The notes beneath the pieces were generated by a model. It did no database searches and was not told where the DNA came from. It saw only the letters and a list, made by a program, of their open reading frames with translations. Positions 46,991-56,429 of a DNA stretch of 64,000 nucleotides are shown one piece after another. The translations under genes were made by a program, and so were the position numbers. Source of the stretch: Chloroflexus sp. Y-396-1 (GTDB lineage Bacteria > Chloroflexota > Chloroflexia > Chloroflexales > Chloroflexaceae). The stretch is taken from positions 3,008,881 through 3,072,880 of the forward strand of contig NZ_KI911784.1 of the NCBI RefSeq assembly GCF_000516515.1, read 5' to 3'. Positions within the stretch are counted from its first letter, which is position 1. Every line of letters begins with the position of its first letter.

Positions 46991-47844
46991 GTGTGGCAAT
47001 GTTGAAGAGATGGCTGTGCAATGTCCTCAGAGCCTAATCAAAAACCGGATTTCTTATTAGGAACGTACCGTGCTCGCGCAACCATTGCGTGAGGGGGGCA
47101 ACATGCTTTCGCCAAGCTACGTCACCCCTTCCTTGTCTCGTGTGGGAGCGGAAGGGGGCCAGGGGGAAGGTGAGGGTGGCACCAGCCTGCTGAGTGCCTG
47201 ATCAAAACCACGAATTTCTGATCACGCTCTCAGTTTTTGAGAGAGTGTCTTTCACAGACTCGTACAGTTTTCCAAAGCGTGTGCGCAGCCAGCCCAGATT
47301 GCGTAGTGCGTAGCAATTGGAACCCGCTCTGCATTGCGATGATGGCTATGATCGGCGCGACTCCCATCTCCTGGTGTCAGCACAGCCGGGTAGGGATGAA
47401 AATAGTTTTTCAAACAGACGTTCATAGCGCCGCGGTGATGTCTTTTATAACGAAATAGTATGAATACACTTCTGAATTTAGAAAGATTTATGTTGACAAA
47501 TTTTTTATATTAGCATATACTTGTGCACAACGTTAGCCGGTTCGCAGGGCGACATTGCCCATCGGATGTTTCGGTTCCTTACCGTGTCACGGTCTGTTTT
47601 CGTCAATTCATATGCTAAACCTGATTGTTCGGAAGCATTCTTCTCATAACTTGAATAATCGTCTCGCGGTACGGCGGATGAAACCTGATACATGTACGGG
47701 CACTGCGCCGCTGTGCCCCAACCGATCTTCTTCTGCGACAGGGTATTCCGGATAGGCACTAAACCTGCTGGCACACACCGCGGTGGTGATACTCTTTCTA
47801 CGTTCACGCGGCACACGATAGATCACGATTGACGCAGGTATCTT
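46991..47844. other. Long intergenic region with promoter P1 and intergenic repeats
   Basis: The 854 bases hold a GGGGGCCAGGGGGAAGGTGA tract (47154-47173) shared with 20843-20862, two AT-rich TGATCAAAA-type inverted motifs near 47030 and 47204, and a strong promoter at 47493-47521. The stretch 47240-47460 has no recognisable coding sequence. Between the promoter and the YwiC-like gene lie about 320 bases of leader with a 6-bp GGGCAC/GTGCCC hairpin at 47698-47718. Confidence 0.45.
47493..47521 (+). promoter_or_regulatory. Promoter P1, near-consensus
   Basis: TTGACA (47493-47498) and TATACT (47516-47521) are 17 bases apart with an AT-rich spacer. The spacer and -10 closely resemble the iron-transporter promoter at 48797-48825: both have TATTAG just before the -10. 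The nearest downstream gene is YwiC-like at 47845, leaving a leader of about 320 bases. Confidence 0.65.
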
Positions 47845-48657
47845 ATGCGTATGCCTCACAACAATACGACTGCGGCGACATCAGCATCGGTGCGTCTGCG
47901 TCTCATTGCTCTACCGGTTGAACACGGCGGCTGGGGGATATTAGGTGCGCCGATAGTGTTGGGATTGTGGTTAGCACCATCACCGGCTGGGTTCTGGTTG
48001 AGTCTTGCCGCACTGGGTATCTTCCTTGTTCGTCAACCGCTCAAGCTCGTCGTGAGTGATTATCGGCGAGGCAAGCGTTATCCGAGAACAGTGTGGGCAG
48101 AGGGATTTTTACTCGGCTACAGTGCAGTTGCCCTCATTACGTGTGTGCTGGCCTTCTGGCAGGCGACAGCTCCCTTCTGGCAACCAATTGTACTGGCGAT
48201 CCCTTTTGCTATCGGTCAGTTGTATGACGATCTGCGGAAACAAAGCCGTGAGTTGATTGCCGAGTTGTGCGGTTCAGTCGCGATCAGCGCTTTGGTTTCA
48301 GCTATCGTAATGGCTGCCGGCTGGTCGCTATTGCCAGCACTTGTCCTCTGGTTGCTGCTGGCTATGCAGACCGTCGCTGCAATTATCTATGTGCGTGTTC
48401 GTTTGCGATTGGCGCGCAACCAACCGGCTCAACGTACACCGGCTCTTCTGATCCATAGTGTGATGCTAGTCGTCGTTATTGGATTTTTGCTGATGGGTTG
48501 GGTAAGCTGGCCAGTTCCACTCGTTTTTGCTTTCTTGATAGTACGGTGTTGGTTAGGATTGTTGCCGCGTAGTCTTGCCACACCAACACCGCTGGTTGGT
48601 GTGCAAGAGCTGGTCGTAAGCCTGGTGACGGTGATTGGGATCAGGTTTGGCGTGTGA
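47845..48657 (+). CDS. YwiC-like membrane protein
   Basis: The 270-residue polytopic protein carries the family signature PVEHGGWGILGAPIVLGL near residue 27, followed by about seven further membrane helices and a cytoplasmic loop VVSDYRRGKRYPRT. YwiC-like proteins have no established biochemical role. A second ATG at 47851 is equally likely as start; no strong ribosome binding site marks either. The promoter it shares in form with the iron transporter hints at common regulation. Confidence 0.78.
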   Translation: MRMPHNNTTAATSASVRLRLIALPVEHGGWGILGAPIVLGLWLAPSPAGFWLSLAALGIFLVRQPLKLVVSDYRRGKRYPRTVWAEGFLLGYSAVALITCVLAFWQATAPFWQPIVLAIPFAIGQLYDDLRKQSRELIAELCGSVAISALVSAIVMAAGWSLLPALVLWLLLAMQTVAAIIYVRVRLRLARNQPAQRTPALLIHSVMLVVVIGFLLMGWVSWPVPLVFAFLIVRCWLGLLPRSLATPTPLVGVQELVVSLVTVIGIRFGV

Positions 48658-48796
48658 TAACAATCAGTTGTAGCGATGCTTCCCCTCCGCTGACTCTTCT
48701 GTGGTGATGGTTAAAAGCACAAAACGCTGACAAGGAACCAATACAGGATACCGTCGGTTAATGGGGGTTGTCGGTTTCATTTTTATAGGTATTTAG

Positions 48797-48843
48797 TTGA
48801 CTAACTTTCTTTATTAGTGTATACTAACCTCGTCAATGAGGTT
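48797..48843 (+). promoter_or_regulatory. Promoter P2 and palindromes of the iron-transport operon
   Basis: TTGACT (48797-48802) and TATACT (48820-48825) are 17 bases apart. The -35 lies inside the inverted repeat TTAGTTGACTAA (48793-48804). A second inverted repeat, AACCTC...GAGGTT, covers 48826-48843 around the expected transcription start. Operators overlapping -35 and +1 are typical for iron-responsive repressors of the DtxR or Fur groups, but neither consensus is a clear match. Confidence 0.6.
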
Positions 48844-48865
48844 CTTATAAGTAGGGAGGAAACAC

Positions 48866-49972
48866 ATGCTCTCCATACGACGGAAAACAGTCGGACTTAC
48901 CTTCATCGGTGTAATGCTTCTTTTGCTCTCTCTGGTAGCCTGTACCAACCAGAGCGCAACACAGACTGTCCGCGAGACTGTTGTTGTTACCCAAGAAGTT
49001 CCGGTTCGGGAAACGGTTGTTGTGCGCGAGACGGTTGAGGAGCCGGTTGTCTACGTTTACTCTGCCCGTCACTACGGTCAGATGGAAACGGCATTTGCCG
49101 AATTTACAAAGGAAACGGGCATTGAAGTCCGGTTTACGTTTGGCAGTGATGCCGAGTTGCGTGAGCGTTTGAAGGCCGAGGGACGCTTCACCCCTGCTGA
49201 TGTGCTATTTACCGTCGATGCGGCAAATCTCTGGTTGGCTGGACAAGAGGGTCTACTGCGTCCGATTAATTCAGACGTGCTAGAGAGCAATATCCCCGAT
49301 TATTTGCAGGACCCGAGCAATCAATGGTATGCTCTCTCGCTACGAATACGAACGATTGCCTATCATCCTGATCGCGTGAACCCTGAAGAAATTTCCACCT
49401 ATGAGTCGCTGGCAGATCCAAAATGGGCAGGTCGTATCTGCTGGCGTCCTTCTACCAAGTCGTATACCCAGTCGCTTGTGGCCAGCCTGATCGTCCACCA
49501 CGGCTACGACAAGGCGAAGGAAATTGTGTCCGGTTGGGCAAAGAATGGCAAAGAGTACATTGACAGCGACACGAAAATTCTCGAGGCGATTGCGGCAGGA
49601 GAGTGTGACATTGGTGTGGTCAACCATTATTATCTCGCCCGTCTCCTCGATAAGGACGCCAACTTCCCGGTTAAGCTCCTTTGGGCTAATCAGGATGAGC
49701 GGGGCGTACATGTGAATGCAAGCGGTGCTGGAGTAACAACGTATGCTCGTCATCCAGAGAATGCGATTCGTTTGCTCGATTGGTTAAGCACCGAGCGCGG
49801 TCAGCGGCTGTTTGCCGATAGCAATTTCGAGTATCCGGCTAACCCTACTGTGACGCCGCACGAACTTATCAAGAGCTGGGGTGAGTTCAAGCGTGACACT
49901 GTTCAGATTAGTCAGATCGGAGGTTTGCAGACTGATGCAGTCAAACTTATGAACGAAGCTGGCTATCAGTAA
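48866..49972 (+). CDS. Ferric iron ABC transporter substrate-binding lipoprotein
   Basis: The 368-residue product has a lipoprotein signal ending in lipobox LVAC and a Thr/Val-rich linker. Its periplasmic-binding fold is like FutA/FbpA: VYVYSARHYGQMETAFAEF, GSDAELRERLKAEG, ADVLFTVDAANLW, GRICWRPSTKSYTQ, then NHYYLARL containing the paired Tyr that bind Fe(III) in this family. The outer-surface location follows from the lipobox. It is the first gene of an operon with a permease and an ATPase. GGGAGG precedes the ATG. Confidence 0.92.
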   Translation: MLSIRRKTVGLTFIGVMLLLLSLVACTNQSATQTVRETVVVTQEVPVRETVVVRETVEEPVVYVYSARHYGQMETAFAEFTKETGIEVRFTFGSDAELRERLKAEGRFTPADVLFTVDAANLWLAGQEGLLRPINSDVLESNIPDYLQDPSNQWYALSLRIRTIAYHPDRVNPEEISTYESLADPKWAGRICWRPSTKSYTQSLVASLIVHHGYDKAKEIVSGWAKNGKEYIDSDTKILEAIAAGECDIGVVNHYYLARLLDKDANFPVKLLWANQDERGVHVNASGAGVTTYARHPENAIRLLDWLSTERGQRLFADSNFEYPANPTVTPHELIKSWGEFKRDTVQISQIGGLQTDAVKLMNEAGYQ

Positions 49973-50080
49973 GTTGGTCAATACCCGGTAGACGTTTCTT
50001 CGCGAGTCAACCGGAATGACGGTACGCCGGCTCTCCCGTTGACTCGCAGGTATAGTACGGTCGTAGGTGCATCATTCATT

Positions 50081-51787
50081 ATGCTGATCGGACGAAAACA
50101 ACTTGCTAAACGCTGGTCTTTCCCTTCCATAGATCGTTGGAGTATCATCGCGTTATTGATTGCCGGTCTGGCACTTTTGCCTATCGCGATCATCCTGCGG
50201 ATGCTTCTGCTGCCAGCACCTGATGTATGGCAACATCTCTGGGCGACGCGGCTGGGAGAGTTTCTGACCAACACAGTGATCCTCCTCGTTGGAGTGGGGA
50301 CTGGTACAGTGCTGTTAGGAACCGGTCTTGCCTGGTTGGTAACTGCGTATCGCTTTCCCGGTCAACGATTGTTTGACTGGGCTTTAATGTTGCCGATGGC
50401 GGTGCCTTCGTATGTGCTGGCGTTTGTTTTCATGGCAACATTCGACTATACTGGCCCTGTGCAAAAAGCGTTGCGTGACTGGTTTGGCAGTAGTGTGTGG
50501 TTTCCATCTATTCGATCTGGCGGCGGTGCCGTATTTGTAATGAGCCTGACTCTCTATCCATACGTTTACCTGCTCACTCGTGCGGCATTTCATGAACATG
50601 CATTGGGAACGTTTGAGGTTGCGCGTACACTTGGCGCAACCCGTCTGCAAGCCTTTTTCCGGGTTGTCCTTCCGATGGCAAGACCATCGTTGGTTGCCGG
50701 GCTTTCACTAGTGTTGATGGAAGCGCTGACCGATGTAGGAACAGTGCGTTTTCTGAATTTCCCTACCTTGAGTGATGGTATTTTTCGGATCTGGCACGGT
50801 ATGATGGATCGGGATGCAGCACTGCAATCAGCCGCAGTACTGCTGTTGTTTGCCTTCGCGGCGTTGCTTCTCGAACGTCTGACTCGTGGGCGTGCCCGAT
50901 ATGTTCAAGAGGGTTCGCGTGGTCATGGTTTTGTGCAAGTACCGTTAACAGGTTGGCGTGGTTTGATGGCAACGCTGCTATGCTTCTTCGTGTTAGCAAC
51001 TGCGTTCTTGCTCCCTATTTCGCAATTAATCCTGTGGAGCGTTTACGAGTTGCAGCGGCGAATGCCCGAAGATTTGCTTGCCGTTTACTGGCGACATGCA
51101 CGCGCAACGCTCATGTTAGCCGGAATCGGCGCAGTTATCTCTGTGTTAGCGGCAGTGTTGTTGGCATACGGTGTCCACCTTAGCCGCTCACCAATCACCC
51201 GTCTGGCTGCACGTGGTGCGATGCTCGGCTATGCCATTCCTGGTGCAGTAATCGGATTGGGCGTTCTTATCCCCCTGGCCTGGCTAGATCACACGTTGAA
51301 CGATCTCACGTATCAATGGTGGGGAGTTCTGCCAGGGTTAATTTTTACCGGCTCGATTACCGGTCTCATCTATGCGTATGTCGTTCGCTTTATGGCTGTT
51401 GCTTATTCGAGTGTCGAGGCCAGTCTGGAGAAAGTCTCACCCAGTATTGAAGCAGCGGCACGCACGTTGGGCGCTAGTCCGGTGCGCGTATTGTTTCACA
51501 TTCATTTGCCCCTTATCCGTGCAGGTATGTTAACCGGTGCGGTACTCGTCTTTGTTGATGTTATGAAGGAACTCCCCATCACCCTGCTGCTGCGGCCATT
51601 CGGATATGATACGCTGGCTCTCTGGGTATGGCAGAACGTCGCTGAGTCTTTGTGGGGTGAAGCGGCTATACCAGCGTTAACTATTGTTGTTGCCGATTTA
51701 CTGGTGGTAGGAATGATCATTCGGTCAGCAACACTGCAACGCAGAGCACCTATGGAAAGAGGAGAGTTGGCTAGAGGAGACGTCTGA
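50081..51787 (+). CDS. Ferric iron ABC transporter permease (fused two-domain, FbpB type)
   Basis: The 568-residue permease has about 12 membrane helices in two homologous halves. Each half has a cytoplasmic EAA loop: EVARTLGATRLQAFFRVVLP near residue 185 and EAAARTLGASPVRVLFHIHLP near 465, which dock on the ATPase. This fused form is typical of iron(III) and thiamine importers. I prefer the start at 50081; a longer frame from 50039 adds residues of no clear protein character. Its stop overlaps the ATPase ATG (TGATG). Confidence 0.9.
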   Translation: MLIGRKQLAKRWSFPSIDRWSIIALLIAGLALLPIAIILRMLLLPAPDVWQHLWATRLGEFLTNTVILLVGVGTGTVLLGTGLAWLVTAYRFPGQRLFDWALMLPMAVPSYVLAFVFMATFDYTGPVQKALRDWFGSSVWFPSIRSGGGAVFVMSLTLYPYVYLLTRAAFHEHALGTFEVARTLGATRLQAFFRVVLPMARPSLVAGLSLVLMEALTDVGTVRFLNFPTLSDGIFRIWHGMMDRDAALQSAAVLLLFAFAALLLERLTRGRARYVQEGSRGHGFVQVPLTGWRGLMATLLCFFVLATAFLLPISQLILWSVYELQRRMPEDLLAVYWRHARATLMLAGIGAVISVLAAVLLAYGVHLSRSPITRLAARGAMLGYAIPGAVIGLGVLIPLAWLDHTLNDLTYQWWGVLPGLIFTGSITGLIYAYVVRFMAVAYSSVEASLEKVSPSIEAAARTLGASPVRVLFHIHLPLIRAGMLTGAVLVFVDVMKELPITLLLRPFGYDTLALWVWQNVAESLWGEAAIPALTIVVADLLVVGMIIRSATLQRRAPMERGELARGDV

Positions 51788-52893
51788 TGCATCTCAGCTC
51801 AGAACCAGTAGCACTTCAACTTCACCGTGTAACCAGACGGTACGGTAAGACTGTAGCGGTAAACAATATCTCTCTGGAGGTAGCGCAGGGAGAAATCCTT
51901 GTGATCGTTGGGCCTAGCGGTTGTGGTAAGACAACCCTTCTCCGCCTGGTTGCCGGCCTGGATGTGCAGGACGAGGGTAGTATCAGGATACAGAACCGTG
52001 TTGTAAGTGGAGATGGTGTCTTCGTACCGCCGGAAAAACGCCGCGTAGGGCTGGTCTTCCAAGATCATGCGCTCTTTCCGCATATGACAATAGCAAGAAA
52101 TGTGGCTTTTGGTCTTCATCGTTTGCATAAAGCGGAGATTAAACAGCGTGTATACGAGATGCTCGATATGGTGCAACTGGTCCATATGGCAAACCGCTAT
52201 CCTCATGAACTGTCGGGTGGTGAGCGACAGCGGGTTGCTTTAGCTCGTGCGCTGGCGCCGAAGCCTGATATTTTGCTGCTTGACGAGCCGTTTTCAAGCT
52301 TAGATGCCGGCTTGCGTATGGCGATGCGCGAACATATTCAGCGTTTGTTGAAAGGGATCAACGTTACAACCTTCTTCGTTACTCACGATCAGGAAGAGGC
52401 ACTTCTCCTGGGAGATCGGGTAGCTGTTATGCACCGGGGTCAGATCGAGCAGGTAGGTACCCCCGAGCAAGTCTTTCACCGGCCCGCGACCTACTTTGTT
52501 GCTGAGTTTTTTGGCTACACGGCATTTATTTCGGGTCACGTAACGTCTGCTGGATTGGAAACCGAGCTTGGCTTTTTACCCCAACGTCTCTCTCTGAGTT
52601 CAGGTTCCGAGGTAAACATCCTGGTTCGTCCTGATGATCTGATTGTGCATCCTGATGAAGAAGGTACGGCGTATATTGCTCGTGTGGGTTTTCAAGGAAT
52701 GCACTGTATGTATCAGGTTGCCCTGCCATCAGGTCGCACTATCTACAGTCTGATGCCACATACGTATGTCTATGCACCCGGTACGCGAGTGCGGGTTGAG
52801 TTGCGGCCCGGTCACGATCTGGTTTGTTTTATGAACGAACGTGCGATTTCTCCTGGAGTTTCTCAGGTGAGTGATCATCATTTTACTCATTAA
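51787..52893 (+). CDS. Ferric iron ABC transporter ATP-binding protein (FbpC type)
   Basis: The 368-residue ATPase has Walker A GPSGCGKTT near residue 43, the signature LSGGERQRVALARAL, Walker B ILLLDEPFSSLD and the H-loop FVTHDQEEA. A C-terminal TOBE-like domain (about 240-355) is usual in importers that bind regulatory ligands. Starting within the permease stop, it completes the operon. The next gene begins about 210 bases later. Confidence 0.94.
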   Translation: MHLSSEPVALQLHRVTRRYGKTVAVNNISLEVAQGEILVIVGPSGCGKTTLLRLVAGLDVQDEGSIRIQNRVVSGDGVFVPPEKRRVGLVFQDHALFPHMTIARNVAFGLHRLHKAEIKQRVYEMLDMVQLVHMANRYPHELSGGERQRVALARALAPKPDILLLDEPFSSLDAGLRMAMREHIQRLLKGINVTTFFVTHDQEEALLLGDRVAVMHRGQIEQVGTPEQVFHRPATYFVAEFFGYTAFISGHVTSAGLETELGFLPQRLSLSSGSEVNILVRPDDLIVHPDEEGTAYIARVGFQGMHCMYQVALPSGRTIYSLMPHTYVYAPGTRVRVELRPGHDLVCFMNERAISPGVSQVSDHHFTH

Positions 52894-53102
52894 CCGAAAG
52901 CAGCAATATCAAACGTACATTCTTTGAATGGAAGGCGATAATAATCTTCTAGGAGCGTATTTATAGGTTTGTTAAGCTATGTGTGCATGTGATCCTATTT
53001 GCGTCGCGCTGGACTCGGCGACATCATTTATCCAGATATACACGGTCAACGAATATTACGAATAGCGCACATCTTTTCGCTCTGAATTGTAAAGGGGAGG
53101 TC

Positions 53103-53510
53103 ATGTGTCGCAAATTAACAATTCTGGCCCGCGATAGCACCAACCGTATCATTGCTCAGTGCGAACATGGAACAATCCATCTCTACTGGACACGGGCAGC
53201 GATCTTTCTGCATCCAGCCGAGCTGCTCCCGTTGCTTGCTCTGATTCAGTGTTGGAAGCCAGACTTCGAAAAGGCGCGGAGTGAACCATTCCTCATCGTC
53301 CGGCAGCTTGATGGCTCATTGAAGCTCTGGTACCGCGAGATTGGTGTGCGTTTGAGCCAAAGTGATTTGTACGATCTGGCTGCTCTGCTTTGGCACGCTG
53401 CGGCCCGTCTGAAGCTGTTTGATCTTGAACCGTTAACGCCGCCAAATCATCCACTAGAAGCGAGTCGTCCGGTGAATTGTGTTTTACTACGTCCCGAATG
53501 GCGGAATTGA
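53103..53510 (+). CDS. Small protein of unknown function
   Basis: The 135-residue soluble product begins MCRKLTILARDSTNRI. It has a distinctive CEHGTIHLYW segment at residues 20-29, followed by a helix-rich part with FLHPAELLPLLALI. CEHGTIH-like segments occur in small conserved bacterial proteins of unknown role. The start follows GGGGAGG by four bases. It lies downstream of the iron transporter on the same strand with a 209-base gap, so joint expression is possible but not shown. Confidence 0.65.
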   Translation: MCRKLTILARDSTNRIIAQCEHGTIHLYWTRAAIFLHPAELLPLLALIQCWKPDFEKARSEPFLIVRQLDGSLKLWYREIGVRLSQSDLYDLAALLWHAAARLKLFDLEPLTPPNHPLEASRPVNCVLLRPEWRN

Positions 53511-53599
53511 CGTCTTCGCCGGCGAAGTGAGAAGATGAGTTTCCCTACACGCCTCTGCTCCCTCTCACTCTTCTCCCTCACCTGCCGCCATCGTTTTGT

Positions 53600-53644
53600 C
53601 GGGCAGGGTAAAACCTTTAACAGCCTAGATTCCAGCCCTGCCCG
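53600..53644. terminator. Stem-loop between convergent genes
   Basis: CGGGCAGGG (53600-53608) and CCCTGCCCG (53636-53644) pair perfectly across a 27-base loop. A separate perfect palindrome CTTCGCCGGCGAAG lies at 53514-53527, just past the small-protein stop. Either could end transcription. Confidence 0.4.
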
Positions 53645-53718
53645 CTTGAACATGATGACACCGCGTTATCACCACCACCAATGCCGATTGTAGCCTCACC
53701 ATCATGTGGTTAGGGCAC

Positions 53719-54597
53719 CTATGGCGTATCGCCTAACACTCCATCGGTCGGGATGCTCAGCATGGTCAACAGGCCATTATCGCCACTAACCAGGCGCGGC
53801 AAGACACCGTCCCAGCGTTCGATGAAGCGCAATTGGAGCAATTGTGGAGAAACGACTTCACTGAGTAAGCGGAGCGACTCGGCTTCAGCGCGAGCAATCT
53901 CGAGGCGAGCCTTTGCCTCAGCTTCGGCACGAGCGACTTGCTGTTGGGCCTCGATCCGCGCCCGTTCAAGCTCGCGTGCGGCCCGTAGCGCGTCTTGCTC
54001 GGCAACCTGCTTCGCTTCGATAGCACGGGCAAACTCAGGACTGAAGTTGAAGTCGGTGATCGAGACACTCTCAACAATAACGCCACGTGGGGTTAGTCGT
54101 TCACTCAAAATGTTCAGTATCAAATCTGACACTTCAGGACGACGGGTAATCAGTTCTTCAGCCGTAAAACGTGCTGTTGCTGCCTTGAGCGCCTCCTGAA
54201 TGGCGGGATCAACCACGCGGCGTTCGTAATCTTCACCGATCTCGCGTACCAGTCGATCAACCTGGCTAGCATCAGGCCGGTAGTTGATGACTACCTGGGT
54301 GGTTACGGTTTGCAGGTCACGTGAAGCTGCGCTTGAATTTGACTCGTAGCGTTGGGTGCGCACTTCCACGATGGTGACGGAGGTAATGAACGGTGGGCGA
54401 AAGTGTAGACCTTCGTCGAGCACATCGGTAATTTCGCCGAATACCTTCAATACGCCTCTGGTACCGGCTTCAATGGTTGTGACCGAATTGCTTACGATAA
54501 AGATTGCGACCATTCCCAGGATGATGATGGAGAATATTGCCGACATTGACCATCCGCTCATGGTCGGTGTAAAGAAAGATTGACGGCTTTGGTTCAT
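53719..54597 (-). CDS. SPFH/band 7 (prohibitin-like) membrane protein
   Basis: The 292-residue product has one N-terminal membrane helix (about residues 18-41), an SPFH domain starting TIEAGTRGVLKVFGEITDVLDEG, and the prohibitin-like block RGVIVESVSITDFNFSPEFARAIEAKQVAEQ. A Glu/Ala/Arg coiled coil and a conserved end (LRFIERWDGVLPRLVSG) follow. It is closer to eukaryotic-type prohibitins than the protein at 36772. It is a lone minus-strand gene. Confidence 0.92.
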   Translation of the reverse strand: MNQSRQSFFTPTMSGWSMSAIFSIIILGMVAIFIVSNSVTTIEAGTRGVLKVFGEITDVLDEGLHFRPPFITSVTIVEVRTQRYESNSSAASRDLQTVTTQVVINYRPDASQVDRLVREIGEDYERRVVDPAIQEALKAATARFTAEELITRRPEVSDLILNILSERLTPRGVIVESVSITDFNFSPEFARAIEAKQVAEQDALRAARELERARIEAQQQVARAEAEAKARLEIARAEAESLRLLSEVVSPQLLQLRFIERWDGVLPRLVSGDNGLLTMLSIPTDGVLGDTP

Positions 54598-54900
54598 CGT
54601 TCTGCGCTTTCTATTTCAACTAGTGTCTCTCCAGAAAGGAAATAAGTTCCTACATACAGTATACCTCATGGAGCTGCTCTATCACCAGGGATGACTTCCA
54701 TATGTTGCAATGGGTTTCTTTGAGTACATCCGGTCCAGCACTACTCAGATCGAGTATCATGACAGTGGGGATATATAGTCATTGCCGCAAAGACATTCTA
54801 ATACATTGTTAGCAAGCTGTTGATCAGCAGCTAATACCGTGCCATCATAATAGCAAGTAGATAGAAAAGGGCCGCTTAGTGCCCATACCGAGGTGGGTGT
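54598..54900. other. Divergent intergenic region
   Basis: These 303 bases lie between the prohibitin and DUF2905 genes and should contain both promoters. No pair of boxes stands out clearly, and no gene is seen. Confidence 0.4.
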
Positions 54901-55122
54901 ATGACCGAAATTGGCCGCTGGTTGATTGGCATTGGTATCCTTCTGGTGGTGATCGGGCTAGTCATCATGGTTGCCGGACGCTTGCCATGGTTGGGTCGCC
55001 TGCCTGGTGATATTCTAATTGAACGCGACAACCTGACGATTTTCATTCCACTTGGCACCATGTTGGTCGTGAGTCTGATATTGACGATCATCGCCAACCT
55101 GATTGCCCGCTGGTGGCGATGA
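54901..55122 (+). CDS. DUF2905 small membrane protein
   Basis: The 73-residue protein has two membrane helices (about 7-25 and 48-70) separated by the family signature WLGRLPGDILIERDNLTIFIP. DUF2905 proteins are widespread and uncharacterised. GAGGTGGGTGT precedes the ATG. The next gene starts 21 bases downstream on the same strand. Confidence 0.85.
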   Translation: MTEIGRWLIGIGILLVVIGLVIMVAGRLPWLGRLPGDILIERDNLTIFIPLGTMLVVSLILTIIANLIARWWR

Positions 55123-55142
55123 TTGTCAGAAAGGAAGTGCGT

Positions 55143-56324
55143 ATGATCGACCGGGAAGCAGTGCAACAGCTCCGCGCAGAGTTGAGTGAATTGCAGCCAC
55201 CAGTGCTGTCGCTGTACATTGAGGTTGATCCAACCAGGCCCGAAAATGAACGGCGAGCGTGGGTTTTGCGTGCACGCAACGCAGTAAAGGCGCTCGCAGC
55301 ACCGGTAGAGATTGAACAGGCGGTGCTGACAGCGCTTGAGGCTGAAATTGCGCCGGAGGCGCGCACGCTTGCGCTGTTTGCCGCAGTGCCCGCTACCGAA
55401 CGTAAGGGCGCCACCGTTGCGGTAACAAGGTTACCGCTCCATATCAATTTGCCTTTAGTTGATATACGGAATGGACGGGTTGAGGCGCGTTGGGGCGAGC
55501 CGTATATTGCGCCGCTGATTTATGCACTGGATCAGTATGAGCGCACTGCCGTTGTCTGGTTGCGTGGTGAAGGCTGGCGCTTCTTTGAAGTCTTCCTCGG
55601 CGAGATCGTAGAGCACACTGATGTGTTCCGCAGTGTTGAGGCCGATCTCTGGCAGCAAGTGACTCAGTTCGATCCGCGACGGCTGCGGGAGGCATTGCGG
55701 GCCCAGGCAATGGGGAATCGCGACCGATTCGCCCGACGTATGGAGAATATTGCGGTACGCTACCTGCAACGCTTGGCTGAGTTAACCGAGCGTGCGCTTG
55801 ATCATCTGCGGGTGCGCCGCCTGGTATTACTCGGTCGTGAAGAGGCAACCAAACAGTTTGCCGATCTGTTGCCTCGTTCTGTTCGACAGATGATTGTGGC
55901 GCATGTTGCCGATCTGCCGCATCCCGATGCCGCACCGGCTCATGTGCTCGCGAAAGTCATGCCGGTATTAGAACAGGTTGAACAGACCCACGAGCAATCT
56001 CTACTCGAACAGGTTGTGCGCCAACCGGGTGTGTGGGGGGTTGATCCCACGCTCAATGCGTTGCAGGAGGGTCGCTTGAGTCTGCTGATCGCTCCCTGGT
56101 ATCTGGACGCTCAGGTCTGGATGACACCTGAAGGGCTATTGGCTGCCAGTCGTGAACAGGCCGTTTTACTGGCCCCCGACAGCGATCCGCAACCGGTTGC
56201 CCTCCGTGATGTGTTGGTCGATGCCTGTGCCGCCTTTGCTACCCGGCTGGAGTTCGTGACCGGTGCTGCTCAAGAGCGGCTGATCCGCGATTTTAACGGT
56301 CTGGCCGGAATCTTCCGCTGGTAA
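55143..56324 (+). CDS. eRF1-like (baeRF/VLRF1-type) protein
   Basis: The 393-residue product resembles the bacterial proteins related to domains 2 and 3 of archaeal/eukaryotic release factor 1. There is an N-terminal domain with LSLYIEVDPTRPENERRAW, a middle RNase H-like domain with YERTAVVWLRGEGWRFFEVFLGE, and a C-terminal L7Ae-like domain with VRRLVLLGREEATKQFADLLP and GRLSLLIAPWY. Such proteins are proposed to act on stalled ribosomes or tRNA. The catalytic GGQ motif of true release factors is absent. I chose ATG 55143 after AAGGAAG. Confidence 0.75.
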   Translation: MIDREAVQQLRAELSELQPPVLSLYIEVDPTRPENERRAWVLRARNAVKALAAPVEIEQAVLTALEAEIAPEARTLALFAAVPATERKGATVAVTRLPLHINLPLVDIRNGRVEARWGEPYIAPLIYALDQYERTAVVWLRGEGWRFFEVFLGEIVEHTDVFRSVEADLWQQVTQFDPRRLREALRAQAMGNRDRFARRMENIAVRYLQRLAELTERALDHLRVRRLVLLGREEATKQFADLLPRSVRQMIVAHVADLPHPDAAPAHVLAKVMPVLEQVEQTHEQSLLEQVVRQPGVWGVDPTLNALQEGRLSLLIAPWYLDAQVWMTPEGLLAASREQAVLLAPDSDPQPVALRDVLVDACAAFATRLEFVTGAAQERLIRDFNGLAGIFRW

Positions 56325-56429
56325 GTGTACCGGTATGTGCCGGTAAGACGTGATACCGGTCGTCGAGCGGTCTTCCGTGCCTCACACGGGTAACATCTCT
56401 ATCTTACAACATCACGTGTGTGGGAAACT

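Noticed and set aside
47237-47458. 73-residue ORF in the long intergenic region
   Set aside because: No ribosome binding site, no recognisable domain and composition unlike neighbouring proteins; a transposase relic was considered but no motif was found.
47650-47790. Possible cobalamin riboswitch before the YwiC-like gene
   Set aside because: A GGCACTAAACCTGCTGG stretch is faintly like a B12 box, but the other conserved blocks are missing.
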